Origin: JBBIQV01 sp964555285 | GTDB lineage: Bacteria; Nitrospirota; Nitrospiria; Nitrospirales; Nitrospiraceae | Assembly (NCBI GenBank): GCA_964555285.1 | Contig: CAZKRM010000013.1 | Coordinates: forward strand, 1-64,000 | Reading direction: 5' to 3' | Length of the DNA stretch: 64,000 bases | Shown: positions 23,225-33,012 of the stretch, piece after piece | How positions within the stretch are numbered: the stretch's first letter is position 1 | How the letters are laid out: the number at the start of each line of letters is the position of its first letter | The notes under the pieces: model-generated | Database searches by the model: none | Seen by the model: the letters and a program-made list of their open reading frames with translations, nothing else | Told to the model about the DNA's origin: nothing | Translations under genes and position numbers: made by a program

Positions 23225-24259
23225 GTGCTCAGGCTCTTCCTATTCGTCCTCGGTCTCCTCGCTCTTCTCCTCCTCGTGTGGCATATCGGTCCGATTCGGA
23301 TCTATGAAACGGCGGCGCAATTGGGTCCTGGGGGGCTCATCGTCATTCTGCTCCCCTCGGTCCTTATGTACGGAGTCGAAGCCTATGGCTGGAAAGTCAC
23401 GCTCGGGCCATCGGCCCAGGCGATTCCATTCTGGCGACTCCTCGCCATCCGCACCGCCGGCGAAGTGGTGAACATGACGACCCCCACCGCCTACGTCGGC
23501 GGCGAGCCGCTCAAGGCCTATCTGCTCAAGAAGCACCACGTGCCGATGGTGGAGGGGTTGGCCTCGGTCGTCATCGCCAAAACGACCATGACGATCGCCG
23601 AGGTGCTCTTCATCTTGCTGGGGATCGGGCTCGGCGTCTGGCTGTTGGGTGCCAATGGCTCATCCAGCCACATGGTTGGGGCGGTGTTGCTGAGCGTCGG
23701 CGTATTGACGTTCGGGACGGCGGCGTTCGTCTTCGTGCAGCACCGGGGCTTGTTTACCTGGTTGCTCGAACTGCTGCGCAAGATCGGAATCAAGGTCGCC
23801 TATCTGGAAGCGCGCGAGGAGAAACTGCGGTTGCTGGACCGGACGATTTTGGATTTTTATACCCATAACCGGCCTGCCTTCTATTCGTCTACGGGTCTCT
23901 TTTTCATAGGCTGGCTCGGGGAGGCGCTGGAGGTGTACGTCATCCTTGCTACTCTTGGAGAGCCGGCAAATGTCCTGTCCGCTATCTCCATCGGCGCCCT
24001 CTCCGCGTTTGTCAAAGGCGGCACCTTCTTCATCCCCGGTAGCCTCGGCGCCCAGGACGGCGGCAACTTGCTGCTGCTCAAAGCCTTCGGCTACTCTGAC
24101 GTGACCGGCATTACGTTTGCGTTATTGCGCCGGTTCCGCGAATTGGTCTGGATCGGGCTGGGGCTGCTCTGCTTGGCGATCCTAGGTGGGAAAGGTTCGA
24201 TGACGCAGCCTCCAGTGGCTGCACAGGGGGATTCGGGGAGCTGTCAAAGGACAAGGTGA
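23225..24259 (+). CDS. Flippase-like multi-pass membrane protein (LPG synthase TM / UPF0104 family)
   Basis: 344 residues with about eight hydrophobic segments, including LFLFVLGLLALLLLVWHI at the start. It shows the family's features GEVVNMTTPTAYVGGEPLKAYLL and, near the end, KGGTFFIPGSLGAQDGGNLLLLKAFGY. Members move or modify lipids across the inner membrane. It starts with a GTG 6 bases after the phosphotransferase stop, so it is probably co-transcribed and could translocate the phosphonolipid product; this role is inferred only from position. A perfect palindrome follows at 24278. Confidence 0.8.
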   Translation: MLRLFLFVLGLLALLLLVWHIGPIRIYETAAQLGPGGLIVILLPSVLMYGVEAYGWKVTLGPSAQAIPFWRLLAIRTAGEVVNMTTPTAYVGGEPLKAYLLKKHHVPMVEGLASVVIAKTTMTIAEVLFILLGIGLGVWLLGANGSSSHMVGAVLLSVGVLTFGTAAFVFVQHRGLFTWLLELLRKIGIKVAYLEAREEKLRLLDRTILDFYTHNRPAFYSSTGLFFIGWLGEALEVYVILATLGEPANVLSAISIGALSAFVKGGTFFIPGSLGAQDGGNLLLLKAFGYSDVTGITFALLRRFRELVWIGLGLLCLAILGGKGSMTQPPVAAQGDSGSCQRTR

Positions 24260-24277
24260 AAGACCGTCTGCGAGAAT

Positions 24278-24305
24278 GTAGATAGCAAGTTAACTTGCTA
24301 TCTAC
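24278..24305. repeat. Perfect 28-bp palindrome after the phosphonate operon
   Basis: GTAGATAGCAAGTT (24278-24291) is followed directly by its exact complement (24292-24305). No T-run follows, so a terminator is not proven; an operator or an insertion palindrome is equally possible. Confidence 0.8.
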
Positions 24306-24419
24306 CCGCTCCCTGCACGGTACTTGCCTAGCAACTCAATCGGAGAGTAGAATCCTCCCGTCCGCATCATCCGCTCCTGCAACGTGGGCATGCGTCACAG
24401 GAGCCGCGAGAGGGTGCAA

Positions 24420-27111
24420 ATGGACCTCGGCGACATCCGACGCGCGCTCAGCTCCCTCCAAGCGGCCTCCCGCTTGCACTCACTCACTCACTCACTCACT
24501 CACTCACTTTCTGCTCGTAATCGCTCTCGCCTTCTCCGCTCCGCTGTTGCCGGATTCTTCGGCCTGCTGATCGTCGGCCTGGTGGCGGCCTGTGGCGGCG
24601 GAACTCCACCTCCTGCTGCTCCTGCTCAGACCATCGTCTCAGGAGCTGTTCAAGCTCCAGGCGGACAGGTGGCTTTTTCCCGCGAGCAAGGCGCACTTGA
24701 GCGTGTTGCCGACCTTTTCACGTCATCTGCCTATGCGGCGCTGTCCGGCCTGAGTTCGGTCCCGGACGGAACCCAAGTGCAATTGGTGCGTCTCAATGAC
24801 GCCGGAGGTGGGAGCCACCCTCGCCACCACGACGACCTCAGGGGGGCGGTACTCGTTCAATGTAACCAGCTTGGGGCTCAGTGTCTCGAGCGATCTTGCA
24901 GTTCGCGTGCTCAACCCCGGGACCGGGGTGCAGATGCGGGCCTTTGTCACCGGGGAGACCGTGAATCTCGATCCCATCTCGGAAACCGCCGTCAGAATGA
25001 TCCTCGATCAGATTGCCGCGACCCCGGGAGTGGCCCTGAATCGCTTTACTCCACTAGAACTCCGTGATCTGGTGGGCGCGCTCGATCTCCTCACCACGAG
25101 CAATCAGGCTGCGGCAGGCCTGACGATCGAAAATACCGTCTCAGCCATCAAACAAAGCGCCAACGCCGATGCCGGGCTGATGGCCTTCCTCACCGCGGCG
25201 GCAGGAGCCGGTGACACGACGGAAGGGCCGGGAGACATCGGGAATTACTATTCCTTTACCCAAGGCAATGTCTGGCGCTTTCAGGGAACGAAATCGGAAA
25301 CCGGACAGCCGACGGTCAACTTTGTTAACACGGCCATGATCACGGGGACCAAAGCGGTCGGTGGAGTCACGGCCACGGTGTTCACCGAAACGAATCCCGA
25401 CGGTTCAGGATAAGAGGAAGAAGACTATTGGCTCAAAGACAGCCGTGGCATCGCCAACCACGGGAACAATGATGCAAGCGATCCACTCACACCCCAATTG
25501 ATTCCCTTCCGGGAGGTACGATTTCCCCTGCAGCAAGGCGCCACCTTCGACTCGGTGAACAAGACCGGGGTGAATTTTGGAGATCTCGATGGGGATGGGA
25601 AGAACGAGACAGGCGATGTGCTGACCCAGGTCACCGTCGCCGCGTTTGAAACCCTGACCGTGCCGGCCGGAACCTTCGCCAACAGCGCCAAGATCGAGGC
25701 AAAGATCACCAGCACGGTGACGCTGTCGAGCAATGGGACGAAGGTGACGGTGACGGAGACGGAGACACAGACAGACTGGTTGGCGCCAGGGGTGGGGCCG
25801 GTCAAGCGACAGTCTCAAACCAGCGGCCCAGGCTTGAGCGAAACAGTGACGGAGGAGTTGGTAGGGGCTGTAGTCAACGGACAAGGCAGAGGATTACGCA
25901 TTGAGGTCACCCCTACATCCTCTAGCGTGATCTTGGGAGGGTCAAGACAATTAGCGGCCGTTCTCTTCGATCAGAACAATTCCCCAGTTCCAGGATTCTC
26001 CTTTGTCTGGACATCGAATAATCCCGCAGTGGCAACGGTTGATCCGAATGGCCTCGTGACCGGCCTCACTGAGGGACTTGCTAACATCACTGCCTCCGTT
26101 GTGGGGATTACGAGTAACGGCGCGTCCGTCAAGGTCAACGACGTTCGACTCGTCACATTGGCAACAAATGACCTCATCTACGATAAGGCCTCACAAAAGA
26201 TCTACGCATCCGTGCCAAGCAGCGCGGGTAGCATCGGAAACAGTATCACGTCAATTGATCCGGTGACGGGTAGTATTGGATCGTCAGTGACTGTTGGAAG
26301 CGAACCAACAAAGTTGGCCATCTCCGACAACGGGCAGTTCCTCTACGTGGGACTTGACGGCACAGGCGCCGTGCGCCGATTTAACCTTGCCTCTCAGACA
26401 GCCGAGCTCCAATTCTCACTGGGAAGCGACCCATTCTCTGGACCGTACTATGCTGACGATATCGAGGTCCTTCCAGGAAATCCCCAAGCAGTCGCCATAG
26501 CCAGGATGTACAAGACAGTCAGTCCAAGAGCTGCCGGTGTCGCAATCTACGACGATGGCGTGCAACGTCCTACTACAACCCCAGGCCACTTCCAGGGAAG
26601 CAACGTCATCGAATTTTCCGCTCTCTCTTCGAGGCTGTATGGGTACAATGGCGAGACCACCCTCTTCGCCTTTCACAGGATGACGGTCGACGCCTCTGGA
26701 GTGTCTCTTCTCGATATCTTCGACTCGTTCATGGGAGATCTCATCTCAGGGTTTGGGGTGGACATCAAGTTTGACGGAGGCCGTATCTACACAACCACGG
26801 GACGAGTCATTGATCCGGAGGCGCGAACCGTTGTGGGCACCTTCTCGTTCCCCGCCACATCCGGTGGCATTCTGGTGAAGCCCGATGCAACGATCGGTCG
26901 CGTGTTTTTCCTGTCGAGGGATGGGGTAGCTCCGGAGATTTACAGCATTCGCGCCTTTGATCGGGTCACGTTGCAACAGCTCGGATCGTTGGAGATTCCA
27001 GGTGTCTCCGGAACACCGAGCAGCCTCATTCGGTGGGGCACGAAAGGCTTGGCCTTCCGCACGAGCGGGAACCAGGTCTTCATCGTCCAAGACTCATCAC
27101 TGATCCCGTAA
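24420..27111 (+). pseudogene. Disrupted surface lipoprotein gene with Ig-like and beta-propeller domains
   Basis: The first part (from ATG 24420) encodes a signal peptide ending LIVGLVAAC and a short lipoprotein start. Near 24800-24812 the homologous reading moves from frame 24420 to frame 24796 (a frameshift), and this second frame meets a TAA at 25411-25413, after which the same frame continues openly through 25414-27111. Beyond the stop are a BIG2-type Ig-like domain (ITVTP-like start, then FVWTSNNPAVATVDPNGLVTG near 26040) and a YVTN-like propeller (SVTVGSEPTKLAISDNGQFL). Two lesions suggest decay or sequence error. The original protein was probably an outer-surface lipoprotein of about 890 residues. 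A tetranucleotide repeat lies in the 5' coding region. Confidence 0.7.
24477..24508 (+). repeat. Eight tandem CACT tetranucleotides in the 5' end of the lipoprotein gene
   Basis: CACT occurs eight times in a row at 24477-24508, before the hydrophobic core of the signal peptide. A four-base unit gives the same SLTH peptide in all three frames, so gain or loss of a unit changes the downstream frame without creating a stop in the repeat, as in phase-variable loci. Confidence 0.85.
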
Positions 27112-27322
27112 GGGAGGCAAAGAAGTCATTGCTTGACCTCACACATTCCTGCGGGTCGAGAGGCGCCGACGAGGGGTAAGCCGGTGCCGGTGAGGGAACA
27201 GTCTCTCACGCTGCCAGCCAAAGACGGCTGATGGCGCCAAGGGGCGGGAAATGGACCGGGAGTCGTTGCTGGCCGTTTGGCCATTCACGAAGTGGTTTGT
27301 CTTCATCATGAGGAGACGCGCC

Positions 27323-27961
27323 ATGCGAATCGTTCGAGTCTGGATCCTCTTGCTCGGTGTGGGTCTAGGCGTGGTGGGCTGCGCGGGAGGACCACAGCTC
27401 ATTCCCGTGACCGATCCGACCCAGCGCCTGGAGGTTGCGGATCTCTCCATCTTGCCTCCGCAGGGAGAACATTGGTTCATGGCTCCTTCGGCGCTTCGCA
27501 AGCAGCAAGGCCACGACGTGATTGTCTCGTTTATGAAACTGGCCACACCGCCATCGAAAACCCATACGGTTTTTGCGGTAGTGAGAGGCGGTCGGGTTCC
27601 CTTTTCGGCAGGAAGCCGCGCGGAACTCCTCCAGAAACTTGCTCAAGGCTACTCTGAGCAGACGAACCGCAATCGGCCGGTCTCAGTCACTATTGCTCCC
27701 GACAAGACTCTGGCGCCGGATTGCGTGAGATATGACGTGACGGTTGAGGACCGCGGGGTCCCCGGGTATCCAGGCTCTATCTACATCTTGGACCAGCATG
27801 GCTTTGTCTGCCTCCATCCGGATTTGCCAGACGCCGCCATTGATATTCAATACAGCCAACGAAGACTCCAAGAAGATCCGCCCCTGGCCCTGGAAGCAGA
27901 AGGGGAACCCTTTGTGAAAAGCCTTCTATTCACCAGATTGCCAGGCCGTTCATCACCATGA
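27323..27961 (+). CDS. Lipoprotein, unknown function
   Basis: 212 residues. The signal peptide MRIVRVWILLLGVGLGVVGC has a lipobox with Cys20. ATG 27323 has gaggag 8-13 bases upstream and is preferred over ATG 27308 and the frame opening at 27251. The mature domain (EVADLSILPPQGEHWF, later VRYDVTVEDRGVPGYPGSIYILDQHGFVCLHP) is soluble and probably periplasmic. It is the first of three lipoprotein genes in a row. No family was recognised. Confidence 0.75.
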   Translation: MRIVRVWILLLGVGLGVVGCAGGPQLIPVTDPTQRLEVADLSILPPQGEHWFMAPSALRKQQGHDVIVSFMKLATPPSKTHTVFAVVRGGRVPFSAGSRAELLQKLAQGYSEQTNRNRPVSVTIAPDKTLAPDCVRYDVTVEDRGVPGYPGSIYILDQHGFVCLHPDLPDAAIDIQYSQRRLQEDPPLALEAEGEPFVKSLLFTRLPGRSSP

Positions 27962-28073
27962 CAAGGAACAACAGGGGAGGCGAGCAGAAAAATATTCCAA
28001 GCACCTTTTCCTGTCCCCACTGGGATAGCGAGACATCACGCGTAGCCCATCAAGATGACCAGGAGGTGCCAAA

Positions 28074-28772
28074 ATGAGAGCCTGCCTCTTTCCCCGAGCG
28101 GTGTCCGTAGTCATTCTGTTCTCGACTCTGGCCGGATGTGCCGCCCTTTTTCAGAAGGACGAACTGACGCTGGAACTGGACCGATTATACGGAAATCTGC
28201 CGTCTGAAATGGTCTGGGTCGATGGAATGTTCCAGGCGTGGAGCAATGAGAAGTGGAAAGGCGTGTATCGTGGGCGAGCGTATAATACCAATATCCTTGA
28301 GCTTGTTCGTCCGCCGGAAACAGTCGAGAACTGGACGGAGCTGCTGACTCTTGGGACCCAATACCGGACGTCTAAAGTCTATACCTATCCAGGCGGGGCG
28401 ACCTTTACCGATGTGCCCGATCCGGTGGTTGCGATGGAGGCGCTCCGGCTGACTGTGCAGGAGCGTTGCGCCAAGCCAATCACGTTTCAGCGCCTGGACG
28501 ATGACCGGACATCACCCTACCCATCCGTGATCTTTTTCATCACGTGCGAGCGTCCCGCCAAGGGGGTGAAGGGGGTGAGTGTGAATCCTGACCTCCCCGA
28601 GGCTCAGGTGCATCGGATGTTCCGAGGGCGCCACGCCTTCTATCACATTCATCGAATTCGCCACGCCACGACCCTGGATCAGGCCACTCTCGATTATTGG
28701 GCTTCTGGCCTGAAGGCGTTGTTTGTCTGTGACGATACCGTGCCCGGACAAGAATGCAAGAAGCACAAGTAG
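28074..28772 (+). CDS. Lipoprotein, unknown function
   Basis: 232 residues behind a strong ribosome site (aggaggtgcca). The signal peptide MRACLFPRAVSVVILFSTLAGC gives a lipidated Cys22. The mature part has a region VTRERCAKPITFQRLDDDR-like near its middle (seen as LTVQERCAKPITFQRLDD) and ends DDTVPGQECKKHK. It may belong to the same locus as the lipoproteins on either side, separated by 54 bases from the next one. No function can be given. Confidence 0.75.
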   Translation: MRACLFPRAVSVVILFSTLAGCAALFQKDELTLELDRLYGNLPSEMVWVDGMFQAWSNEKWKGVYRGRAYNTNILELVRPPETVENWTELLTLGTQYRTSKVYTYPGGATFTDVPDPVVAMEALRLTVQERCAKPITFQRLDDDRTSPYPSVIFFITCERPAKGVKGVSVNPDLPEAQVHRMFRGRHAFYHIHRIRHATTLDQATLDYWASGLKALFVCDDTVPGQECKKHK

Positions 28773-28826
28773 CCCTGGCTGAAAGCAGTCGGCCTTTCAG
28801 GTTACAGGCAAGGGAGGAGACACATC

Positions 28827-29519
28827 GTGAAGAGGGGCAAATGCATCGGAGTTGCCCTGGCGTTGCTGGCGGTCTCTGCCTGCGCCACTCTTCCGCCGCC
28901 TCCAGGGCCGCAGGATTCCCTGAGCGCCGCGATCGGCATTTCCCTGGTGATTCGCCCCCCTTTCCGCCAGTTTGGTCTCGCTGATCGAATCCGCCTGTTT
29001 GATCTCGCTGATCAAAAGACGGACATGACGGTGTATTTCATCCGGCTCGATGACGAGAAGGGAACGCCAGACTCCTTCCTGCGGACCACGTTGTACCGGT
29101 CAAACTACACACACGGCAACCAGGTCTATCTGCTCAATGCCGCACCTGGACGGTATGCAGCCGTCGTTGTGTTTTTTGAGAAAACGCCTCAGCCGCCACC
29201 GCCGGCTTCAGGGGCGTTCCCCGTTGCGTCGGGTCGGCCGCAAGAGTTCTGGACCTATTTGTCGGAAGATGTGATTCGACGAACAGAAGTCACGGTCCCG
29301 CCTGGGACCATCCGTTATATGGGAGACTTTGTCATTGATCAGGCGGTCAGTTCCAAGACCAGTGTCAGGTCTTGCAATCCGATATCCGGTGAGGAAACAA
29401 GACCACGCGCAGGCACCGGGCATGACGATTCTCATTCAGGCCGTTTCTACTTGGGCTTCTCGTCGAACCCACTCAGCTCGTTCAACGTTGCTCGGATAGA
29501 GCGAAGGGCTTCTTGGTAG
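28827..29519 (+). CDS. Lipoprotein, unknown function, with doubtful 3' end
   Basis: GTG start after aagggaggaga. 230 residues; the signal peptide MKRGKCIGVALALLAVSAC gives a lipidated Cys19. The mature domain is beta-rich (MTVYFIRLDDEKG, NQVYLLNAAPGRYAAVVVF). After about residue 180 the sequence loses this character, and the last 24 codons overlap the convergent gene by 73 bases, so the true stop may have been lost by a frameshift. It is third in the run of lipoprotein genes. Confidence 0.65.
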   Translation: MKRGKCIGVALALLAVSACATLPPPPGPQDSLSAAIGISLVIRPPFRQFGLADRIRLFDLADQKTDMTVYFIRLDDEKGTPDSFLRTTLYRSNYTHGNQVYLLNAAPGRYAAVVVFFEKTPQPPPPASGAFPVASGRPQEFWTYLSEDVIRRTEVTVPPGTIRYMGDFVIDQAVSSKTSVRSCNPISGEETRPRAGTGHDDSHSGRFYLGFSSNPLSSFNVARIERRASW

Positions 29520-30016
29520 GCGGTCTCCTGCGCTCTGAGGAGATCGCGCACTGAACGGTTCGAGGACTTCACCGCGGTGCGAAGCTCCGCGCTGTCTTTC
29601 GCCAGGGCGTCGGTCTTTCCGCTGAGCTCGGCCAGGGTTGCCTGGGTTGCGGTGACCAATGTTTCGACTTTCTTCAAGGCCTCCTGCTGCGCCTTGAGGT
29701 CCTGCGCCAGCAGCCGTTCCCGCTCTTCGATCTGCTTCCTGGTTTCCTCGAACCCGGCCTTCGTTTCTCCTTTCAACGTCTCCACCGCCTGCGCGATCGG
29801 CGTCATCTTTTGCTCAAGCTCCTTCTTCGTGTCTGTTGCCGATCCCTGTAATTCTGCTTTGAGCTTCTCAAGGTCGCCGCTGGTGGCACAGCCGGCCATG
29901 GCACACAGAGCCAGCGCTGCCACAAGACCCCGGGAAGAGAACCGGCTCGTGCGCGAGGTCCTTTCGCCTGGTGAGGGAATCTGACGGTCCGTTGCTTCGA
30001 AATGGTTTCTGGTCAT
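29447..30016 (-). CDS. Coiled-coil lipoprotein
   Basis: 189 residues with a strong ribosome site (aaggaggaacgccc) before ATG 30016. The signal peptide ends LCAMAGC (Cys43) after a long charged N-region. Residues about 50-185 are almost entirely coiled coil (for example ELEQKMTPIAQAVETLK and KVETLVTATQATLAEL). This resembles murein- or envelope-spacing lipoproteins, but no conserved family is named. It converges with the preceding lipoprotein gene. Confidence 0.8.
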   Translation of the reverse strand: MTRNHFEATDRQIPSPGERTSRTSRFSSRGLVAALALCAMAGCATSGDLEKLKAELQGSATDTKKELEQKMTPIAQAVETLKGETKAGFEETRKQIEERERLLAQDLKAQQEALKKVETLVTATQATLAELSGKTDALAKDSAELRTAVKSSNRSVRDLLRAQETAYQEALRSIRATLNELSGFDEKPK

Positions 30017-30431
30017 GGGCGTTCCTCCTTGAGCGGGTAGGATGTACTGGTACGCGCGATTGTGCCGGACGACGAGGGACCTGGCTGTCCTTCGCTGCGG
30101 GCATCGAGGATGCACATTCTTATCCTGTGGCCTTTCCGTCTTTCCATCCCTCTTAGGGGGTAGCCTGGTTAGCCCCGAACCTGCGTGCGCAGAACGACCA
30201 CTAAAATATGAATGCTCCCTCCAAGCTTGCTCGTTTGCCTTTTCCGAAGGAGGCGGCCTGGTTGATCTCCCACTGCGCGCGTCCAACGAGCATATCGTTC
30301 ACCTCCAGTGTTGTCCGATAAGCAGATGTGCGCGTTGCGCGAGCACAGGAGATTGACCAGGTCGCCTCCTTCCTTTCTTGTTCCGGGAGCAAGGGACCGA
30401 CAGGGGTGTCCTTCCGTCCTTTTGTGTTAGG
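30017..30431. other. Gap of 415 bases between divergent lipoprotein and cstA genes
   Basis: No convincing gene. A minus-strand 30-codon frame starts near 30296 behind ggaggtgaac, but it lacks other support. The sequence tttgtgttaggat just before cstA could serve as a -10 region. No clear hairpin terminator was seen. Confidence 0.4.
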
Positions 30432-32435
30432 ATGCCCCGCGTGCGACACTTTTTCCTCCTCATGTGGGGCCTGCTCGCGATCTTGGGTGCCATTGCTCTC
30501 GCCTTCGTGACTGGCCTCGTTCATCCCCATGAAAAAGTGAACGGGCTCTGGCTGGTCGTCGCGGCGGCGTGCCTCTATGTCCTGGCATTTCGGTTCTATG
30601 GCCGCTGGCTTTCGCAGAGCGTTGTCGAGCTGAACGACCAGCGGGTGACGCCGGCGATTCGCTTGAATGACGGCGTCAACTTTCATCCCACCAACAAGTA
30701 CGTGCTGTTTGGTCATCACTTCGCGGCGATTGCCGGGGCCGGTCCGCTGCTCGGGCCTGTCCTCGCGGCGCAGTTCGGATTCTTGCCCGGCTTCCTCTGG
30801 CTCGTGATCGGGGCGGTGCTGGCGGGAGCGGTGCAGGATTTTGTCATTCTCGTGGCTTCGATGCGTAGGAATGGCCGGTCGTTGCCGGAGATCGCCCGCG
30901 ACGAACTCGGTGTGGTCACCGGCACGGCGACGGCGGTGGCGGTGCTCTTCATCGTGGTGGTGGCGCTGGCGGGGCTGGGCTTTGCGGTCGTGAACGCGCT
31001 CTATCGGAACGCTTGGGGCACCTTCACGATTGCGATGACGATTCCGATCGGCTTCCTGATGGGGTTCTATCTCCAAAAGTTCCGGCCTGGTCAGGTGGCT
31101 GAAGTCTCTCTGTTTGGCGTGGTGTTGTTGGTTGCGGCTGTGATCTTCGGGCGAGTGGTCGCACAATCCTCGTTGGCTCCGTGGTTTGAGTTCGAACGGC
31201 CGATGCTCGTGTGGCTGCTGGCCGGCTATGGCTTCCTCGCCTCAGTGCTGCCGGGTTGGATGTTGCTGGTGCCGCGTGGGTATCTCTCGACGTTCATGAA
31301 GCTGGGCGTGGTGTTTCTGCTTGGCTTCGGCGTGGTTTTGATGGCGCCGACGATTGAGATGCCGCGTGTCACGATCTTTGCCAATGGCGGCGGGCCGATT
31401 ATTCCCGGCACGCTGTTTCCGTTTCTGTTTATCACCATCGCCTGCGGCGCGGTGTCGGGCTTTCACTCGCTTGTCTCCTCCGGGACGACGCCGAAGATGA
31501 TCGAGCAGGAATCTCAGGCGATGGTTGGCTATGGCGCGATGTTGCTGGAAAGTTTTGTCGGTGTGATGGCGCTGATTGCGGCGTCGGTCTTGATTCCCGG
31601 TGATTATCTGGCTATTAACACGATGCTCTCGCCAGAGGCGCTGTCCGGCATGGGCTTTCCCGTGTCGAAGATTCAGGAACTCTCGCACCTCGTCGAGGTG
31701 GATGTGGCGGGCCGGCCCGGTGGCGCGGTGTCGCTGGCGGTCGGCATGGCCTCGATCTTCGCCGCGCTGCCGGGCATGGCGGGGCTGATGGCCTATTGGT
31801 ATCAATTCGCACTCGTGTTCGAGGCGCTGTTTATCCTGACGACGATCGATACCGGGACGCGCGTGGCGCGCTATCTGGTGCAAGAGATGGGCGGGCGCTT
31901 CTACGCTCCGCTGCGGCGCATGAATTGGTGGCCTGGTGTGTTGGCGAGCAGCGGGCTGGTGGTTGGAGCGTGGGCGTATCTGATCGGGACGGGCAGCATC
32001 TCGACGATCTGGCCCATGTTCGGCGCGGCGAATCAATTGCTCGGGACGCTGGCGCTCTGCATCGGGACGACGGTGCTCATTAAGATGCGGAAGGCGCAGT
32101 TCCTCTGGGTCACAGCGGTGCCGATGTTGTTTGTGGGGGCGATTACCTTGACCGGTTCGTACGAAATGTTCGGTCTCTTTCTCGCCAAGGCGGCGACGCT
32201 CACCGCGGGAGGCCAGGCCTTCGCGCTCTATCTCGACGCGGTCCTCGTGGCGATTGTGGCCTTGCTCGCGGTGATCGTCCTGAGCGATAGTATCATGCAG
32301 TGGTACGGCTATGTGGTGTTGAAACGGCCGTTTACGAGCAGTGAAGTGGCGGCGACGGCCGGCGGTGGCTCTGCCGGGCGGTTGCATCCGACGGCGAGCG
32401 AGGGGATTCATCTTCCAGGCGGTGGTTGCTGTTAA
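30432..32435 (+). CDS. cstA: Carbon starvation protein CstA (peptide/pyruvate-type transporter)
   Basis: 667 residues with about 16-18 hydrophobic segments. The family signature is clear: FRFYGRWLSQSVVELND, then DGVNFHPTNKYVLFGHHFAAIAGAGPLLGPVLAAQFG, and near the middle GFHSLVSSGTTPKMI. CstA proteins move peptides or pyruvate across the inner membrane. ATG 30432 is used; the frame opens at 30378. YajQ follows 12 bases downstream and may be co-transcribed. Confidence 0.92.
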   Translation: MPRVRHFFLLMWGLLAILGAIALAFVTGLVHPHEKVNGLWLVVAAACLYVLAFRFYGRWLSQSVVELNDQRVTPAIRLNDGVNFHPTNKYVLFGHHFAAIAGAGPLLGPVLAAQFGFLPGFLWLVIGAVLAGAVQDFVILVASMRRNGRSLPEIARDELGVVTGTATAVAVLFIVVVALAGLGFAVVNALYRNAWGTFTIAMTIPIGFLMGFYLQKFRPGQVAEVSLFGVVLLVAAVIFGRVVAQSSLAPWFEFERPMLVWLLAGYGFLASVLPGWMLLVPRGYLSTFMKLGVVFLLGFGVVLMAPTIEMPRVTIFANGGGPIIPGTLFPFLFITIACGAVSGFHSLVSSGTTPKMIEQESQAMVGYGAMLLESFVGVMALIAASVLIPGDYLAINTMLSPEALSGMGFPVSKIQELSHLVEVDVAGRPGGAVSLAVGMASIFAALPGMAGLMAYWYQFALVFEALFILTTIDTGTRVARYLVQEMGGRFYAPLRRMNWWPGVLASSGLVVGAWAYLIGTGSISTIWPMFGAANQLLGTLALCIGTTVLIKMRKAQFLWVTAVPMLFVGAITLTGSYEMFGLFLAKAATLTAGGQAFALYLDAVLVAIVALLAVIVLSDSIMQWYGYVVLKRPFTSSEVAATAGGGSAGRLHPTASEGIHLPGGGCC

Positions 32436-32447
32436 GAGGAGGCTGAC

Positions 32448-32945
32448 GTGGCTGACCAATTTTCATTCGATGTCGTGTCGCAAGTGGATATGCAGGAGAT
32501 GAAGAACGTGGTCGATCAGGCGACGAAGGAAATCAAGCAGCGGTTCGATTTCAAGGACTCCAAGACGGAGATCACGCTGAAGGAAAAAGAGAAGGAACTC
32601 GTCGTCGTCTCCGATGACGAGTACAAGCTCAATGCGGTGAACGAGATCATCAAGAACAAGTGTGTGAAGCGGCATGTCTCTTTGAAGGCGTTCACGTATG
32701 GCAAGATTGAAGAAGCGTTGGGCGGTACCGTCCGGCAAGTGGCGAAGATCCAGAGCGGTATCTCTTCCGAGAAAGCAAAGGAGATCACGAAAGACGTGCG
32801 CGATTCGAAACTCAAAGTCCAAGCGCAGATTCAGGGCGAGCAGCTTCGTGTGCTCAGCAAGAGCAAGGATGAGCTGCAGGCGGCGATTGCGTTTCTGAAG
32901 CAGAAAGACTTTGGAATCGATTTGCAGTTTGTGAACTTCCGGTAG
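32448..32945 (+). CDS. yajQ: YajQ-family nucleotide-binding protein
   Basis: 165 residues, full length for the family (E. coli about 163). It begins ADQFSFDVVSQVDMQEMKNVVDQA and has KEIKQRFDFKDSKTEI, VKRHVSLKAFTYGKIEEALGGTVRQVAKIQSGIS and the ending KQKDFGIDLQFVNFR, all standard YajQ blocks. Family members bind cyclic di-GMP in some bacteria or nucleotides in others. GTG start after the strong site aagaggaggctgac, 12 bases from the cstA stop. Confidence 0.92.
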   Translation: MADQFSFDVVSQVDMQEMKNVVDQATKEIKQRFDFKDSKTEITLKEKEKELVVVSDDEYKLNAVNEIIKNKCVKRHVSLKAFTYGKIEEALGGTVRQVAKIQSGISSEKAKEITKDVRDSKLKVQAQIQGEQLRVLSKSKDELQAAIAFLKQKDFGIDLQFVNFR

Positions 32946-33012
32946 ATGGCGTCCTGTCACACGTCACTGGTGTCCGATCCGCCCGCCTCCCTTTCGCTCA
33001 TACGGTCGTCCG

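Noticed and set aside
30201..30296. Minus-strand 30-residue peptide behind ggaggtgaac
   Set aside because: Only a ribosome site supports it; too short and without context.
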